Origin: TM7 phylum sp. oral taxon 352
GTDB taxonomy: Bacteria > Patescibacteriota > Saccharimonadia > Saccharimonadales > Saccharimonadaceae
DNA length: 64,000 bases
Reading direction: 5' to 3'
Assembly: GCA_007845355.1 (NCBI GenBank)
Contig: SDRQ01000001.1
Location: 1-64,000 of the forward strand
Shown here: positions 53,680 to 62,296 of the stretch, in pieces
Layout: every line of letters begins with the position of its first letter
Numbering within the stretch: position 1 is the stretch's first letter
The notes under the pieces: model-generated
The model's input: the letters and a program-made list of their open reading frames with translations, nothing else
Told to the model about the DNA's origin: nothing
The model's database searches: none
Program-made: the position numbers and the translations under genes

Positions 53680-55485
53680 ATGTTAATAAAAAGACGTTTT
53701 TTTAATACAAAAGTTAAAATAGTAACTGCGGTAATGACTGTTAGTGTTCTTGTTGGTGGGGCATTATTTACTCTGCCAATGGACAACGCCAAAGGTGTAG
53801 GAAGTCCATATCCGCCAACAGATAGTGAAAACTGGAATCCGGAACCTGTTTGGCGTGATGAATTCAATGGGAATTCATTAGATGATACCAAATGGGATTA
53901 CTATACTGGTGGATGGAAAGACGAAAACCAACAAGTTCAAAACTGCTACAGACGCGAATCAGAAAACGTCAATGTTAGCGGCGGCAGTCTGAATTTGATT
54001 GGATTATATAAACCAGGCGAAACATGTACTGGCAACACTAAGACTGGAGACTTTACTTCTGGCTTCGTACAGACAAAAGGTAAAGCAAACTTTAAATATG
54101 GCTATATTGAAGCTCGCATAAAAATGCCAAAGAATAAGAGCACCTGGCCTGGTTTCTGGATGAGTCCTAGCGACAAAAAATATGGAGACTGGCCTAATAG
54201 TGGCGAAATTGACATCGTGGAAGCCAAAGGCTCTAATCCAAAATTTGCTGCTTCTGACGCACACTGGCGAGACAAGAATACGCCAACCGGTCAAACTGGA
54301 GGTCACAGAAGTCGCCAAGGCGTTATTCCATCAACCAAGTTCGACACCAATGACACTACAGAGTGGCACACATACGGCGTAAAATGGACTGAAGGCAAAC
54401 TTGAATACTTCATTGACGGAGAGCTACACCATACAATTACCGAATTTAAGAATTCAAACTCCACAGGAAATCCAAATGGACCATTTGATCAAGACTTCTT
54501 CTTACGACTTAACTTAGCCATTGGCGGTAACTACATTGACGCTCCGTGGAACGATGCACACAATTCAGTAGGCGCTGCGAACGATTTTCCAGCAACTATG
54601 TCAGTCGACTACGTCCGCGTGTACGAAAGGCGAACAGCTAAGGAAGTCAACATGCCAGATAACAATTTGCGCAAGTTGCTTAATGAAAGACTGTCAATAG
54701 CGCTTAGCACTAATCGTAAAGACGATCAAAAAATTACTGACATGGAGTTGGAAAAATTTACAGATCTTAACCTAAGTTACTCAAACATTTACGACCTAAC
54801 CGGAATAGAAGCTGCTAAGAATCTTCAGAACTTGTTGTTAAACAACAACTATATCTCAGACCTAAGCCCACTATCTGGTCTAACTTCTCTAAAAATTCTA
54901 TCCTTAAGAAATAACTGCTTCGCCGATATAAGTCCGCTAGCTGGATTAACATACCTGACTTCCCTACGTCTTGAAAATCAGCGAGTTAGTGTTAAGCCTA
55001 ACGACAAATCATTCGCTTCACCGCTGAAGGATTTGGCGGGAAACACGGTTTCTGTAACCAACTCAGCGGAAGTCGTCAACGACACAGCAACTCCTGGAAA
55101 TATTCAGCTACTATCACTACCAGCCAGCGGAGCATCCCCTATCCTGAATGCCCCTTGGACCAGAAGTGTAACGCTCGGAACAGTTTCAGCTACATTTAGC
55201 GGTACTCTGGCTATCGACACATCAGCGATCCCTAGGGGAGTACAACCACAACCACAGCCGCAGCCTCAGCCTCAGCCTCAGCCACAACCACAGCCGCAGC
55301 CTCAGCCTCAGCCACAACCACAGCCGCAGCCACAACCTGGAAATCCGTCAGCTGCCGCTCATAATCCAGCTAATAAGCCTCAGGATGCTGTAAGCGGACT
55401 ACTCGCAAACACAGGATTTAATGCCTTCTTAGGTGTTATCGCCACTCTAGCATTAGTTGCCGCAGGACTATTCATTCTACGCTAA
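53680..55485 (+). CDS. Wall-anchored GH16 glucanase-like protein with LRR and PQ linker
   Basis: 601 aa. Signal peptide (1-37), GH16 domain with SGEIDIVE (ExDxxE intact), then internalin-type leucine-rich repeats (about 320-430; NLSYSNIYDLTGIE, LNNNYISDLSPLSGLTSL), a beta domain, a long Pro-Gln repeat stalk, and a sorting signal LANTG followed by a hydrophobic helix and a terminal Arg. LAxTG is the type of signal used by class E-like sortases. It probably displays a glucan-cleaving or binding domain away from the wall. SD GGGAGA. Closely related to the upstream copy. Confidence 0.9.
   Translation: MLIKRRFFNTKVKIVTAVMTVSVLVGGALFTLPMDNAKGVGSPYPPTDSENWNPEPVWRDEFNGNSLDDTKWDYYTGGWKDENQQVQNCYRRESENVNVSGGSLNLIGLYKPGETCTGNTKTGDFTSGFVQTKGKANFKYGYIEARIKMPKNKSTWPGFWMSPSDKKYGDWPNSGEIDIVEAKGSNPKFAASDAHWRDKNTPTGQTGGHRSRQGVIPSTKFDTNDTTEWHTYGVKWTEGKLEYFIDGELHHTITEFKNSNSTGNPNGPFDQDFFLRLNLAIGGNYIDAPWNDAHNSVGAANDFPATMSVDYVRVYERRTAKEVNMPDNNLRKLLNERLSIALSTNRKDDQKITDMELEKFTDLNLSYSNIYDLTGIEAAKNLQNLLLNNNYISDLSPLSGLTSLKILSLRNNCFADISPLAGLTYLTSLRLENQRVSVKPNDKSFASPLKDLAGNTVSVTNSAEVVNDTATPGNIQLLSLPASGASPILNAPWTRSVTLGTVSATFSGTLAIDTSAIPRGVQPQPQPQPQPQPQPQPQPQPQPQPQPQPQPQPGNPSAAAHNPANKPQDAVSGLLANTGFNAFLGVIATLALVAAGLFILR
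54705..54741 (+). repeat. 37-nt identical block shared with 53254-53290
   Basis: Second copy, in the anchored GH16 gene. A recombination between the blocks would delete about 1.45 kb and fuse the first GH16 domain to the LRR-stalk-anchor tail. Confidence 0.85.
55243..55338 (+). repeat. Pro-Gln codon repeat (stalk region)
   Basis: About 16 Gln-Pro units (CAR-CCN codons) in a row. A 30-nt higher-order unit beginning CAGCCTCAGCCTCAGCC occurs at least twice, differing from other units by synonymous codons. Such arrays expand and contract by slippage in whole-codon steps, changing stalk length without frameshift. Confidence 0.9.
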
Positions 55486-55496
55486 CCAGAGGCTAC

Positions 55497-55535
55497 ATAA
55501 AATTACCACCCCGTGATGAGGTGGTAATTTTTTAT
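55497..55535 (+). terminator. Intrinsic terminator after the second GH16 gene
   Basis: AAAATTACCACC / GGTGGTAATTTTTT with a 9-nt loop and T run. Confidence 0.85.
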
Positions 55536-55630
55536 TCACTAGCCCACATACCATCACAATAAGTGTTATTCATAGTCATTATTATCTCACCTATTCCGCG
55601 TTATTAGAAATGTATAACCGCAAAAACAAT

Positions 55631-55663
55631 AAAAAAAGACCTCAACTATACTTGTTGAAGTCT
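55631..55663 (-). terminator. Terminator of tRNA-Asn
   Basis: On the minus strand GACTTCAAC / GTTGAGGTC (one G-T pair) followed by TTTTTTT. Confidence 0.8.
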
Positions 55664-55675
55664 TAAAATTCGATT

Positions 55676-55750
55676 TGGCTCCGGCAGCTGGGCTCGAACC
55701 AGCGACCTATTGGTTAACAGCCAACCGCTCTACCACTGAGCTATGCCGGA
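55676..55750 (-). tRNA. tRNA-Asn (anticodon GTT)
   Basis: 75 nt with encoded CCA. The acceptor TCCGGCA pairs with TGCCGGA, the D-arm is GCTCAGTGGTAGAGC, the anticodon loop is CTGTTAA (GTT), and the T-loop is TTCGAGC. Intact cloverleaf. Confidence 0.95.
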
Positions 55751-55791
55751 ATATGTCTTGTATTATAGCGAGTTTTTGAATAGTTGTAAAG

Positions 55792-56124
55792 TTACTGACG
55801 GACAATTTCCAATGCTTTTTTTAAAATCTCCACTTCCGAGCGTGATTTTTCGTCGTCTTCGGCTTCTCTCTTCTTAATTTCTTTCGCTAAATTCTGCCAC
55901 CAAACTTCTTTTTTCTCACTACTCAGCGTCAAAGACCTAACTTCGCCGTCCTGCTTCTCTAAAAATCCCGCAGCCACCAAATTATCAACGTGTTTTGCTA
56001 CCGTCGATACCGATTTATAGCCCAAGGCGCGCATAATTTCCCGAAGCGTCGGACTGTAGCCATTGCCCTTTATAAATCCATCGATAAAATCTAACATTAT
56101 TTTTTGCTTTTTCGTCAGTTTCAT
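55792..56124 (-). CDS. LexA-type winged-helix regulator without peptidase domain
   Basis: 110 aa. The first 65 residues (LTKKQKIMLDFIDGFIKGNGYSPTLREIMRALGYKSVSTVAKHVDNLV) are a canonical LexA N-terminal winged helix. The usual S24 autoprotease half is replaced by a short charged helix, so RecA-triggered cleavage is impossible. It is not a frameshift, since no peptidase sequence lies downstream. Start at 56124, 6 nt after the -10 AGTATA/TATACT. It is divergent from the surface polysaccharide operon with only 34 bp between starts, so it probably regulates itself and that operon. Confidence 0.82.
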   Translation of the reverse strand: MKLTKKQKIMLDFIDGFIKGNGYSPTLREIMRALGYKSVSTVAKHVDNLVAAGFLEKQDGEVRSLTLSSEKKEVWWQNLAKEIKKREAEDDEKSRSEVEILKKALEIVRQ

Positions 56125-56130
56125 ATCTAA

Positions 56131-56163
56131 AGTATACACCATACGCTATACTTAAAGTATGGC
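56131..56163. promoter_or_regulatory. Divergent leaderless promoters with palindromic operators
   Basis: Minus -10 TATACT (56131-56136), 6 nt before the ATG at 56124. Plus -10 TATACT (56147-56152), 6 nt before the ATG at 56159. The region contains AAGTATA-N10-TATACTT (56130-56153) and the perfect 13-bp palindrome ATACTTAAAGTAT (56148-56160) over the plus start codon. Likely sites for the LexA-like regulator. Confidence 0.6.
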
Positions 56164-57556
56164 AAAAAAATACATTAACGACATTCGATTCTGGCTATTG
56201 ACTATTGTTATTTTTGGCGGCGGCTTCGCCCTGCATCCCAGTGTCGGATTATCAATTCTGGATTTTTCATCTTTACGCGTAGGATTATATCAAATCGTTG
56301 CCGTAAGCCTATTGTTATTTTCCTTGCCATTACTACTTAAAAAACGCCAAGAATTACTGAAAAACCGATGGCTAATTGGCGGATTTTTGGCAATTTTTAT
56401 CGCCATCAGCGTCGGAATATTTTTCGCAGAAGCACGCCTGCGCACCGCGTTATATTCATTATCGCTATTATTCTTACTCGCCGTCGGATTATCCGCTGGC
56501 TTAATTTACAGCGAATTGTCAAAATCAGAAAAACGTAAACTCATCAGAATCGGATTATGGAGCGGGCTGGTTTTTGGGATTTTAGCGATTATTCAGCTCA
56601 TCGTCGCCACTTTTGAACCAACAGGATTTGGTACGCTTTGCGCTGGTTGTAAGGCCGACGTTTTTGGATTTCCACGAATCAATTTATTCGCCGCCGAACC
56701 GCAGTTCTTCGCCAATTCTCTACTCCCAGCATTTTTCCTTGCGCTCTTTCAATCAAAATCTCGCTTAGCCAAATTTAGCCTATTTTTCACAACTCTCGCC
56801 ATATCTTTAACATTTTCCCGTGGCGGATTTTTAGCAATTTTTATTGCCATCACAGCCTTATTTATAATCGCTTTCATAAAACGAATTGACATATCTTTCA
56901 TTCGTAAAAAACTTCCAATCATCTTCGCTGGATTATTACTCGGATTCGCCTTATTATTCTCATCAGCCAACATTAAATATGCCAATACACCTTTTATTGC
57001 GCACAATACCTTCGTCAGTATGGTTGATCAATTATCTCTCGGGAAAATTAAGATTCCGCAAAAATCAGTCGCCAAAAATCCGTCACCAAAACCCGCCAAA
57101 AACGTTCCGTCAATCAACAATTCTTTCCAGCCCGCTGGTTTCGTTGAAGCTTCCGCCAACGACAGACTTAGCGCTAGTGACTTAGCCATAAAATCTTGGC
57201 TGTCATCGCCGCGAACGTTCTTCTTTGGCGTTGGACTCGGCAATCTCGGTAATTTCATCCAAAAACACCTTCACGTAAACGTCCCAGCGGACCAAACGGT
57301 CTACGTTTTTTACATATTATTACTCAGCGGAATAGGAGTCATCGGGCTATTTGCCCTTCTAATTGTCCCGTTAACAATTATATTTCTCGCCATAAAAAAC
57401 ATCCGTAAAATTAAAGCTCAATTTATCTTATCTCTAACCATCGCGATGTTTGTGCATTTTTGGTTTTTTGGCAGTTTTATAAATACGATTCATTGTTTTG
57501 CTATAATCGGCATATTTTTGTATAATTACCCCAGAGATTATGCGGAAAAAGTCTGA
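56159..57556 (+). CDS. O-antigen ligase/Wzy-like membrane protein
   Basis: 465 aa with about 11-12 helices and a large extracytoplasmic loop (about 285-350) before the last helices. The loop is Lys/Pro-rich and followed by a PRTFFFGVGLGNLGNF segment typical of the O-antigen ligase/Wzy (Wzy_C) family. TFSRGGFLAIFIA is also characteristic. It would polymerise or ligate surface polysaccharide on the outer face of the membrane. First gene of a coupled operon. Confidence 0.85.
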   Translation: MAKKYINDIRFWLLTIVIFGGGFALHPSVGLSILDFSSLRVGLYQIVAVSLLLFSLPLLLKKRQELLKNRWLIGGFLAIFIAISVGIFFAEARLRTALYSLSLLFLLAVGLSAGLIYSELSKSEKRKLIRIGLWSGLVFGILAIIQLIVATFEPTGFGTLCAGCKADVFGFPRINLFAAEPQFFANSLLPAFFLALFQSKSRLAKFSLFFTTLAISLTFSRGGFLAIFIAITALFIIAFIKRIDISFIRKKLPIIFAGLLLGFALLFSSANIKYANTPFIAHNTFVSMVDQLSLGKIKIPQKSVAKNPSPKPAKNVPSINNSFQPAGFVEASANDRLSASDLAIKSWLSSPRTFFFGVGLGNLGNFIQKHLHVNVPADQTVYVFYILLLSGIGVIGLFALLIVPLTIIFLAIKNIRKIKAQFILSLTIAMFVHFWFFGSFINTIHCFAIIGIFLYNYPRDYAEKV

Positions 57557-58961
57557 TTTTTACTTCAAAATTGTTCTGGTCGTTCTTGATATCATAGCTT
57601 TATTAAGCGCATTTACTATTGCCTATATTTTGCGAATTTCCCTGGATCCTAGACCATTCCATATCAGCATCAATGCTATGGATTTTATCACCTCCATTTT
57701 TATGACGCTGCCGTTGTGGATTGTACTGTTCTACTTCTTTGGCTTATACGACCGAGAGGTTTACACACACCCATTGCGAAACTTCGGACAAATACTTTTG
57801 GCGTCAATAACTGGAATTATGATTATGATTTCCGTGGCGTTCTTTACCAATACTCCATTATTCCCAGCCAAACTTGTCGCGGTTTACGCCACTGGAATTG
57901 GCTTCATCTTACTAATGATTTTCCGCAGCGCCGCCAATATTGTTCGCCTAAAGCTCTTAAAGCGCGGTTTGGGCGCGCGTCGTGTTATATTAATTGGCAA
58001 TTGTGACTTAACTCACGTTTTGGCTGATTTTATAGAAACTAATCCGTTAACTGGCTTTAAGATTAGCGGAATTGTTGCGCAAACCCAGTTCATCCCTATT
58101 GAATTAAAAAAACTTCGACGATCGTCATTAGAATCGGCGCTCACCATGGATAAAATTGATGTTATCATCCAAACCGACTCAAAAAACGTTAGCGAACATT
58201 ATCAAATTGCCCAGAAACATTATCTGGATTTCTATCAAGCGCCGGAATTCGACGGAATTATGACCACCAAACACACTATTGATATCATCGACTCCGTGCC
58301 GCTAATTCACACTCATCCAACGCCGCTAATGGGCTATGGGCGAATTGTGAAGCGAATTATGGATATTATCGGTGGAACAGCTGGGATTATCATCGCCTCG
58401 CCAATTATGCTTTTGGTGGCAATTGCCGTAAAAATCAGCGACCCAGCAGGACCGATTTTAATGCACGGCAAACAACAAAAACGTCTCACTCGCTACAATC
58501 GACCGTTTAAAGTCTACAAATTCCGCTCACATTATGCAAAGTTTGACGGCAAAACTGACGAAGAAGTCTTTCGAATGGTCGGTAAACCTGAGCTAATTGA
58601 AGAATACCGTAAAAACGGCGACAAGCTTGATCATGATTTTCGCGTGACGCCAGTTGGTCGATTCATTCGTCGCTTTAGCCTTGATGAATTGCCACAGTTA
58701 TTCAACGTCGTAAAGGGCGACATTAGCCTAGTCGGACCGCGAGCGCTAGTGCCACACGAGTTAAGCGCCTACGACAAAAAACACGTTTTATTAGCGGTCA
58801 AATCAGGACTCACTGGACTTGCAGTAGTGTCTGGTCGACGCAGCATCAGCTTTGAAGAGCGACGACGAATTGACTTATATTATGTTCAAAACTGGAGTCT
58901 CTGGCTGGATATTACAATTTTATTAAAAACCTGTTTGGTTATTTTCCAGAAAGATAATTAA
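57540..58961 (+). CDS. Polyprenyl-phosphate sugar-phosphate transferase (WbaP/CpsE type)
   Basis: 473 aa. Four N-terminal helices (10-110), a nucleotide-binding-like middle (RRVILIGNCDLTHVLADFIE, about 150-250), then a bacterial sugar transferase domain with one reentrant helix (VKRIMDIIGGTAGIIIASPIML, about 270) and the catalytic PVGRFIRRFSLDELPQLFNVVKGDISLVGPRAL. It starts polysaccharide repeat units by moving a sugar phosphate to undecaprenyl phosphate. Overlaps the upstream gene by 17 nt. Confidence 0.93.
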   Translation: MRKKSDFYFKIVLVVLDIIALLSAFTIAYILRISLDPRPFHISINAMDFITSIFMTLPLWIVLFYFFGLYDREVYTHPLRNFGQILLASITGIMIMISVAFFTNTPLFPAKLVAVYATGIGFILLMIFRSAANIVRLKLLKRGLGARRVILIGNCDLTHVLADFIETNPLTGFKISGIVAQTQFIPIELKKLRRSSLESALTMDKIDVIIQTDSKNVSEHYQIAQKHYLDFYQAPEFDGIMTTKHTIDIIDSVPLIHTHPTPLMGYGRIVKRIMDIIGGTAGIIIASPIMLLVAIAVKISDPAGPILMHGKQQKRLTRYNRPFKVYKFRSHYAKFDGKTDEEVFRMVGKPELIEEYRKNGDKLDHDFRVTPVGRFIRRFSLDELPQLFNVVKGDISLVGPRALVPHELSAYDKKHVLLAVKSGLTGLAVVSGRRSISFEERRRIDLYYVQNWSLWLDITILLKTCLVIFQKDN

Positions 58962-60103
58962 TGAGTAAGCCAAAAATTGCCATAGTTCACGATTGGATTT
59001 ACGGCGGCGGAGCCGAAAAAGTCGTTTTGGAAATTCACAAATTGTACCCAGATGCGCCAATTTACACTTCTTTTTGTAGCGATGAATGGCGACAAAGATT
59101 AAATAATAAAGTCGTTACTGGCTATTTACAGCGATGGCCATTTTCAAAAATTCGACGATTGCTGCCACTTCTTAGACAGTGGTGGTTCACTAAGCTTGAT
59201 CTTAGCGAATTTGACATTATCATCTCCAGTTCGGGAAATGGCGAGGCAAAATTCGTCCGTAAATCCAGACCAGATCAACTTCATATTTGTTATTGCCACA
59301 CGCCAACACATTTTTATTGGCGACACTACGACGAATATATCAAACGACCAAGTTTCCGTCCGCAATGGCTGGCGCGCCTAGGCTTAAAAACCCTAGTCCG
59401 ACCACTGAAAAAACGAGATTTTAACGCCGCTCAGCAAGTTGATGTTTTTATCGCCAACTCTACGGGAATTCAGGCTGATATTGAAGAGTTTTACCAGCGA
59501 AAAAGTATGGTTATTTTTCCGCCAATTGATGTGTCGAGCTTTTCGCCGCTCGCTAAAAATCGCAAGCAAACGTCCATCCAAAAAAAACCTCGCTGTCTGA
59601 TTTGGGGGCGAATTGTGCCAATGAAACGGCTTGACATTGCTATTAAAGCTTGTCAGAAACTTGGCTGGCAATTAGATATTATTGGAAAAGGTCCAGACGT
59701 TGATAATCTAAAAAATATCGCCGATAAACATACTAATTTCTTAGGATTTGTCGATAATGCCACACGAGAAAAATATATTAAAAAAGCAGATTTGTTTATT
59801 TTTTGTTCACACGAAGATTTTGGAATCGCGCCAGTTGAATCGTTGGCGTCTGGTATTCCAGTGGTTGCATATGAAGCTGGCGGCGCACTTGATTATATAA
59901 AACCCGAAAAAAACGGCTGGTTCTTTTCTGAGCAAACAGATTCTTCATTGATAGAAACCTTAGAGAAACTTCCCGGTAAAAAAGTTTCACCAACAAAAAT
60001 CTCAGCCACAGCCAACGAATTTTCAGCTGCAATTTTCCATAAAGCGATAAAAAATATAGTTGATAAATCATGGAAGGAACATTATCGTGAAAATCGTAAT
60101 TGA
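58961..60103 (+). CDS. GT4-family glycosyltransferase (first)
   Basis: 380 aa, GT-B fold. IVHDWIYGGGAEKVVLEIH at the N terminus (acceptor domain) and a C-terminal donor site FSHEDFGIAPVESLASGIPVVAYEAGGALDYI-like block (E-x7-E) near residue 285. Adds a sugar to the growing repeat unit, donor unknown (GDP-mannose is plausible from the ManC gene nearby). Overlaps its neighbours by 1 and 17 nt. Confidence 0.9.
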   Translation: MSKPKIAIVHDWIYGGGAEKVVLEIHKLYPDAPIYTSFCSDEWRQRLNNKVVTGYLQRWPFSKIRRLLPLLRQWWFTKLDLSEFDIIISSSGNGEAKFVRKSRPDQLHICYCHTPTHFYWRHYDEYIKRPSFRPQWLARLGLKTLVRPLKKRDFNAAQQVDVFIANSTGIQADIEEFYQRKSMVIFPPIDVSSFSPLAKNRKQTSIQKKPRCLIWGRIVPMKRLDIAIKACQKLGWQLDIIGKGPDVDNLKNIADKHTNFLGFVDNATREKYIKKADLFIFCSHEDFGIAPVESLASGIPVVAYEAGGALDYIKPEKNGWFFSEQTDSSLIETLEKLPGKKVSPTKISATANEFSAAIFHKAIKNIVDKSWKEHYRENRN

Positions 60104-61184
60104 CGCCCGAACATTAAGAACTAGCACTGGTCGGTACATCGAACGGCTGATTCATTATTTGCAGAAAATTGACAATAAAAACGATTATGTTATTCTACTC
60201 AAGCCAAAAGACTTCGATGGTTGGCAACCAAGCAACCCAAGATTTCAGAAAGTTATTTGCCCATATAAAGAATACACTTTTGCTGAGCAAATCGGCTTTA
60301 AAAAACAACTTGAAAGCCTCCATCCAGACTTAGTTCATTTTGCGATGGTTCAGCAGCCTGTTTGGTATAATTCCAGTCCAGTTGTTACTACGATGCAAGA
60401 TTTGACCACCGTTAGATTTAGAAATCCAGATAAAAATCCTGTTGTTTTCTGGATTAAGCAGCAAATTTATAAATGGGTCAATAAAAAAGTCGCCAAAAAA
60501 TCCTCACACATCATCACAATTTCCAACTTCGTAAAAAATGATTTGATTAAATTCACCGGCGTAAACCCAGAGAAAATTACTGTAACTTTGGAATCTGCGG
60601 ATGAGTTACCAAAAGGCAACGAACCTGTTGACGAGTTGATTGGTAAAAAATTCATTATGTATATCGGCAGACCAACACCACATAAAAACCTTCGACGGCT
60701 AATTGACGCTTTTGCCTTGTTACAGAAAAAATATCCAGATTTAACACTGGCTTTGGCAGGTAAAAAAGATAGTAATTACACTCGCCACGAGACATATGTA
60801 AATGAGCGTGGAATTAAAAATGTTGTGTTTACCGGCTTTATATCAGACGAGCAATTGCGCTGGATGTACGAAAATACAGCAGTTTATTGCTTCCCTTCGC
60901 TCAGTGAAGGATTTGGCTTGCCAGGATTAGAGGCAATGTTACACGGAGCACCAGTCGCCTCGAGCACAGCCACTTGCCTACCAGAAACCCACGGTGATGC
61001 CGCTCGCTATTTTGACCCTTTCAGTGTCGAGGACATAGCAAAATCAATTGACGATATCTTATCTGATGACAAATTACGCAATGAACTCGTTAAAAAAGGC
61101 AAGAAACACGTTAAGACATTTTCATGGCAGCGCATGGCCGAGCAAACTTTGGCTGTATATGAAAAATATGGTCGAAAAAGCTGA
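60087..61184 (+). CDS. GT4-family glycosyltransferase (second)
   Basis: 365 aa, GT-B fold, resembling mannosyltransferases. VIDARTLRTSTGRYIERL at the N terminus. The donor site is FPSLSEGFGLPGLEAMLHGAPVASS (E-x7-E). GTG start at 60087 with AAGGA 8 nt upstream; the frame opens earlier (60060), but that start lacks a site. Stop lies 2 nt from the convergent manC. Confidence 0.9.
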   Translation: MKIVIDARTLRTSTGRYIERLIHYLQKIDNKNDYVILLKPKDFDGWQPSNPRFQKVICPYKEYTFAEQIGFKKQLESLHPDLVHFAMVQQPVWYNSSPVVTTMQDLTTVRFRNPDKNPVVFWIKQQIYKWVNKKVAKKSSHIITISNFVKNDLIKFTGVNPEKITVTLESADELPKGNEPVDELIGKKFIMYIGRPTPHKNLRRLIDAFALLQKKYPDLTLALAGKKDSNYTRHETYVNERGIKNVVFTGFISDEQLRWMYENTAVYCFPSLSEGFGLPGLEAMLHGAPVASSTATCLPETHGDAARYFDPFSVEDIAKSIDDILSDDKLRNELVKKGKKHVKTFSWQRMAEQTLAVYEKYGRKS

Positions 61185-61186
61185 GA

Positions 61187-62230
61187 TTAAGCCTGAAGTT
61201 TCTTAGCTATATCGCCACATTTAGCCGCAACATCCCTGCGCGCTACTAGCACACCATCGGGCGTATTAACGACCACCACGTTATCAAGACCGATTACCGC
61301 TACTGGTTTATCTGGTTGTTCATTGCGAATGTAAGTATTGTCAATGTCGATAGTATGAATATTCTCGCCACGAACATAATTGTCGTTTTCGTCCTTAGCT
61401 ACCGCATTATGCAGATCCTTGAAATTGCCAATATCCATCCAATCAAAGTCAGCCGACACTACCGCCAACTCAGCCGCTTTCTCGATAAGAGCAATGTCAA
61501 TAACTTGATTATCAAGCTCTAAGTACGTCTTGTTATATTCTTCGCCACCAAACTCAGCAACGGAAGCTAAGGTTTGATAATTTGACCACAAATCAGGAGC
61601 ACTTCGTTTCATCTCATTCATAAAAACGTCAACTGAGCCAACAAAATAGCCACAGTTCCACAAATAGTTCCCCGACTCAACATATTGCTTCGCCGTATCA
61701 TAATTAGGCTTTTCTTTGAACGACTCAACGTTATAAACACCCGCTCGAGCATCAATCACACCATCGCGTTGAATGTAGCCAAATCCAGTCGACGGGAAAG
61801 TAGGCTCAATACCGATAAGCGTAATGCAGCCGCGGTCACTAGAAACGCGCGCCGCCGTATCGAACGAATGGGCAAAACCTTGAATATCGCGGACGTTATG
61901 ATCGGAATGAATAAAAGCAATAGGCTCAGTGTGATCGTGATTACGATTGATATAATCTAAGGCAAATATAATACAATGCGCAGTCCCTCGTCGCCCTGGC
62001 TCAATCAAAAACGCTTCGTCTGGCAATTCTGGCAACTGCGCTCTAAGCGCTTCAGCGTGACTGGCTTCAGTTACCACATAAACTGTATCACCAAGCTTCC
62101 TCGCTCGATCATAAGCCTGCTGAACCATAGTACGTTCACTGGTCAATGCTAAAAGTTGTTTCGGTTGAGTAGAAGTTGAAAGCGGCCATAGACGCGTACC
62201 TGAGCCACCAGCAATTATTACAGTTATCAT
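61187..62230 (-). CDS. manC: Mannose-1-phosphate guanylyltransferase
   Basis: 347 aa. IAGGSGTRLWPLS (nucleotide-binding signature) and FKEKPNYDTA (active site) with LWNCGYFVG. Makes GDP-mannose from mannose-1-phosphate and GTP. It lacks the C-terminal isomerase domain found in bifunctional ManC/AlgA. The -10 TATAAT (62238-62243) is 7 nt before the ATG. Provides donor sugar for the polysaccharide operon it meets end to end. Confidence 0.93.
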   Translation of the reverse strand: MITVIIAGGSGTRLWPLSTSTQPKQLLALTSERTMVQQAYDRARKLGDTVYVVTEASHAEALRAQLPELPDEAFLIEPGRRGTAHCIIFALDYINRNHDHTEPIAFIHSDHNVRDIQGFAHSFDTAARVSSDRGCITLIGIEPTFPSTGFGYIQRDGVIDARAGVYNVESFKEKPNYDTAKQYVESGNYLWNCGYFVGSVDVFMNEMKRSAPDLWSNYQTLASVAEFGGEEYNKTYLELDNQVIDIALIEKAAELAVVSADFDWMDIGNFKDLHNAVAKDENDNYVRGENIHTIDIDNTYIRNEQPDKPVAVIGLDNVVVVNTPDGVLVARRDVAAKCGDIAKKLQA

Positions 62231-62237
62231 ACTACAT

Positions 62238-62243
62238 ATTATA
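62238..62243 (-). promoter_or_regulatory. -10 box, leaderless type, of manC
   Basis: TATAAT, 7 nt before the ATG at 62230. Confidence 0.6.
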
Positions 62244-62296
62244 GCGATTTAAGCACATAAATGCTATCTGTTTCTAGGCAAGAGCTTAGAGTGAAA

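Noticed and set aside
55243-55338. CRISPR-like array
   Set aside because: The periodic DNA is a Gln-Pro codon repeat inside a reading frame, with no spacers. No CRISPR array or cas gene was seen anywhere in the window.
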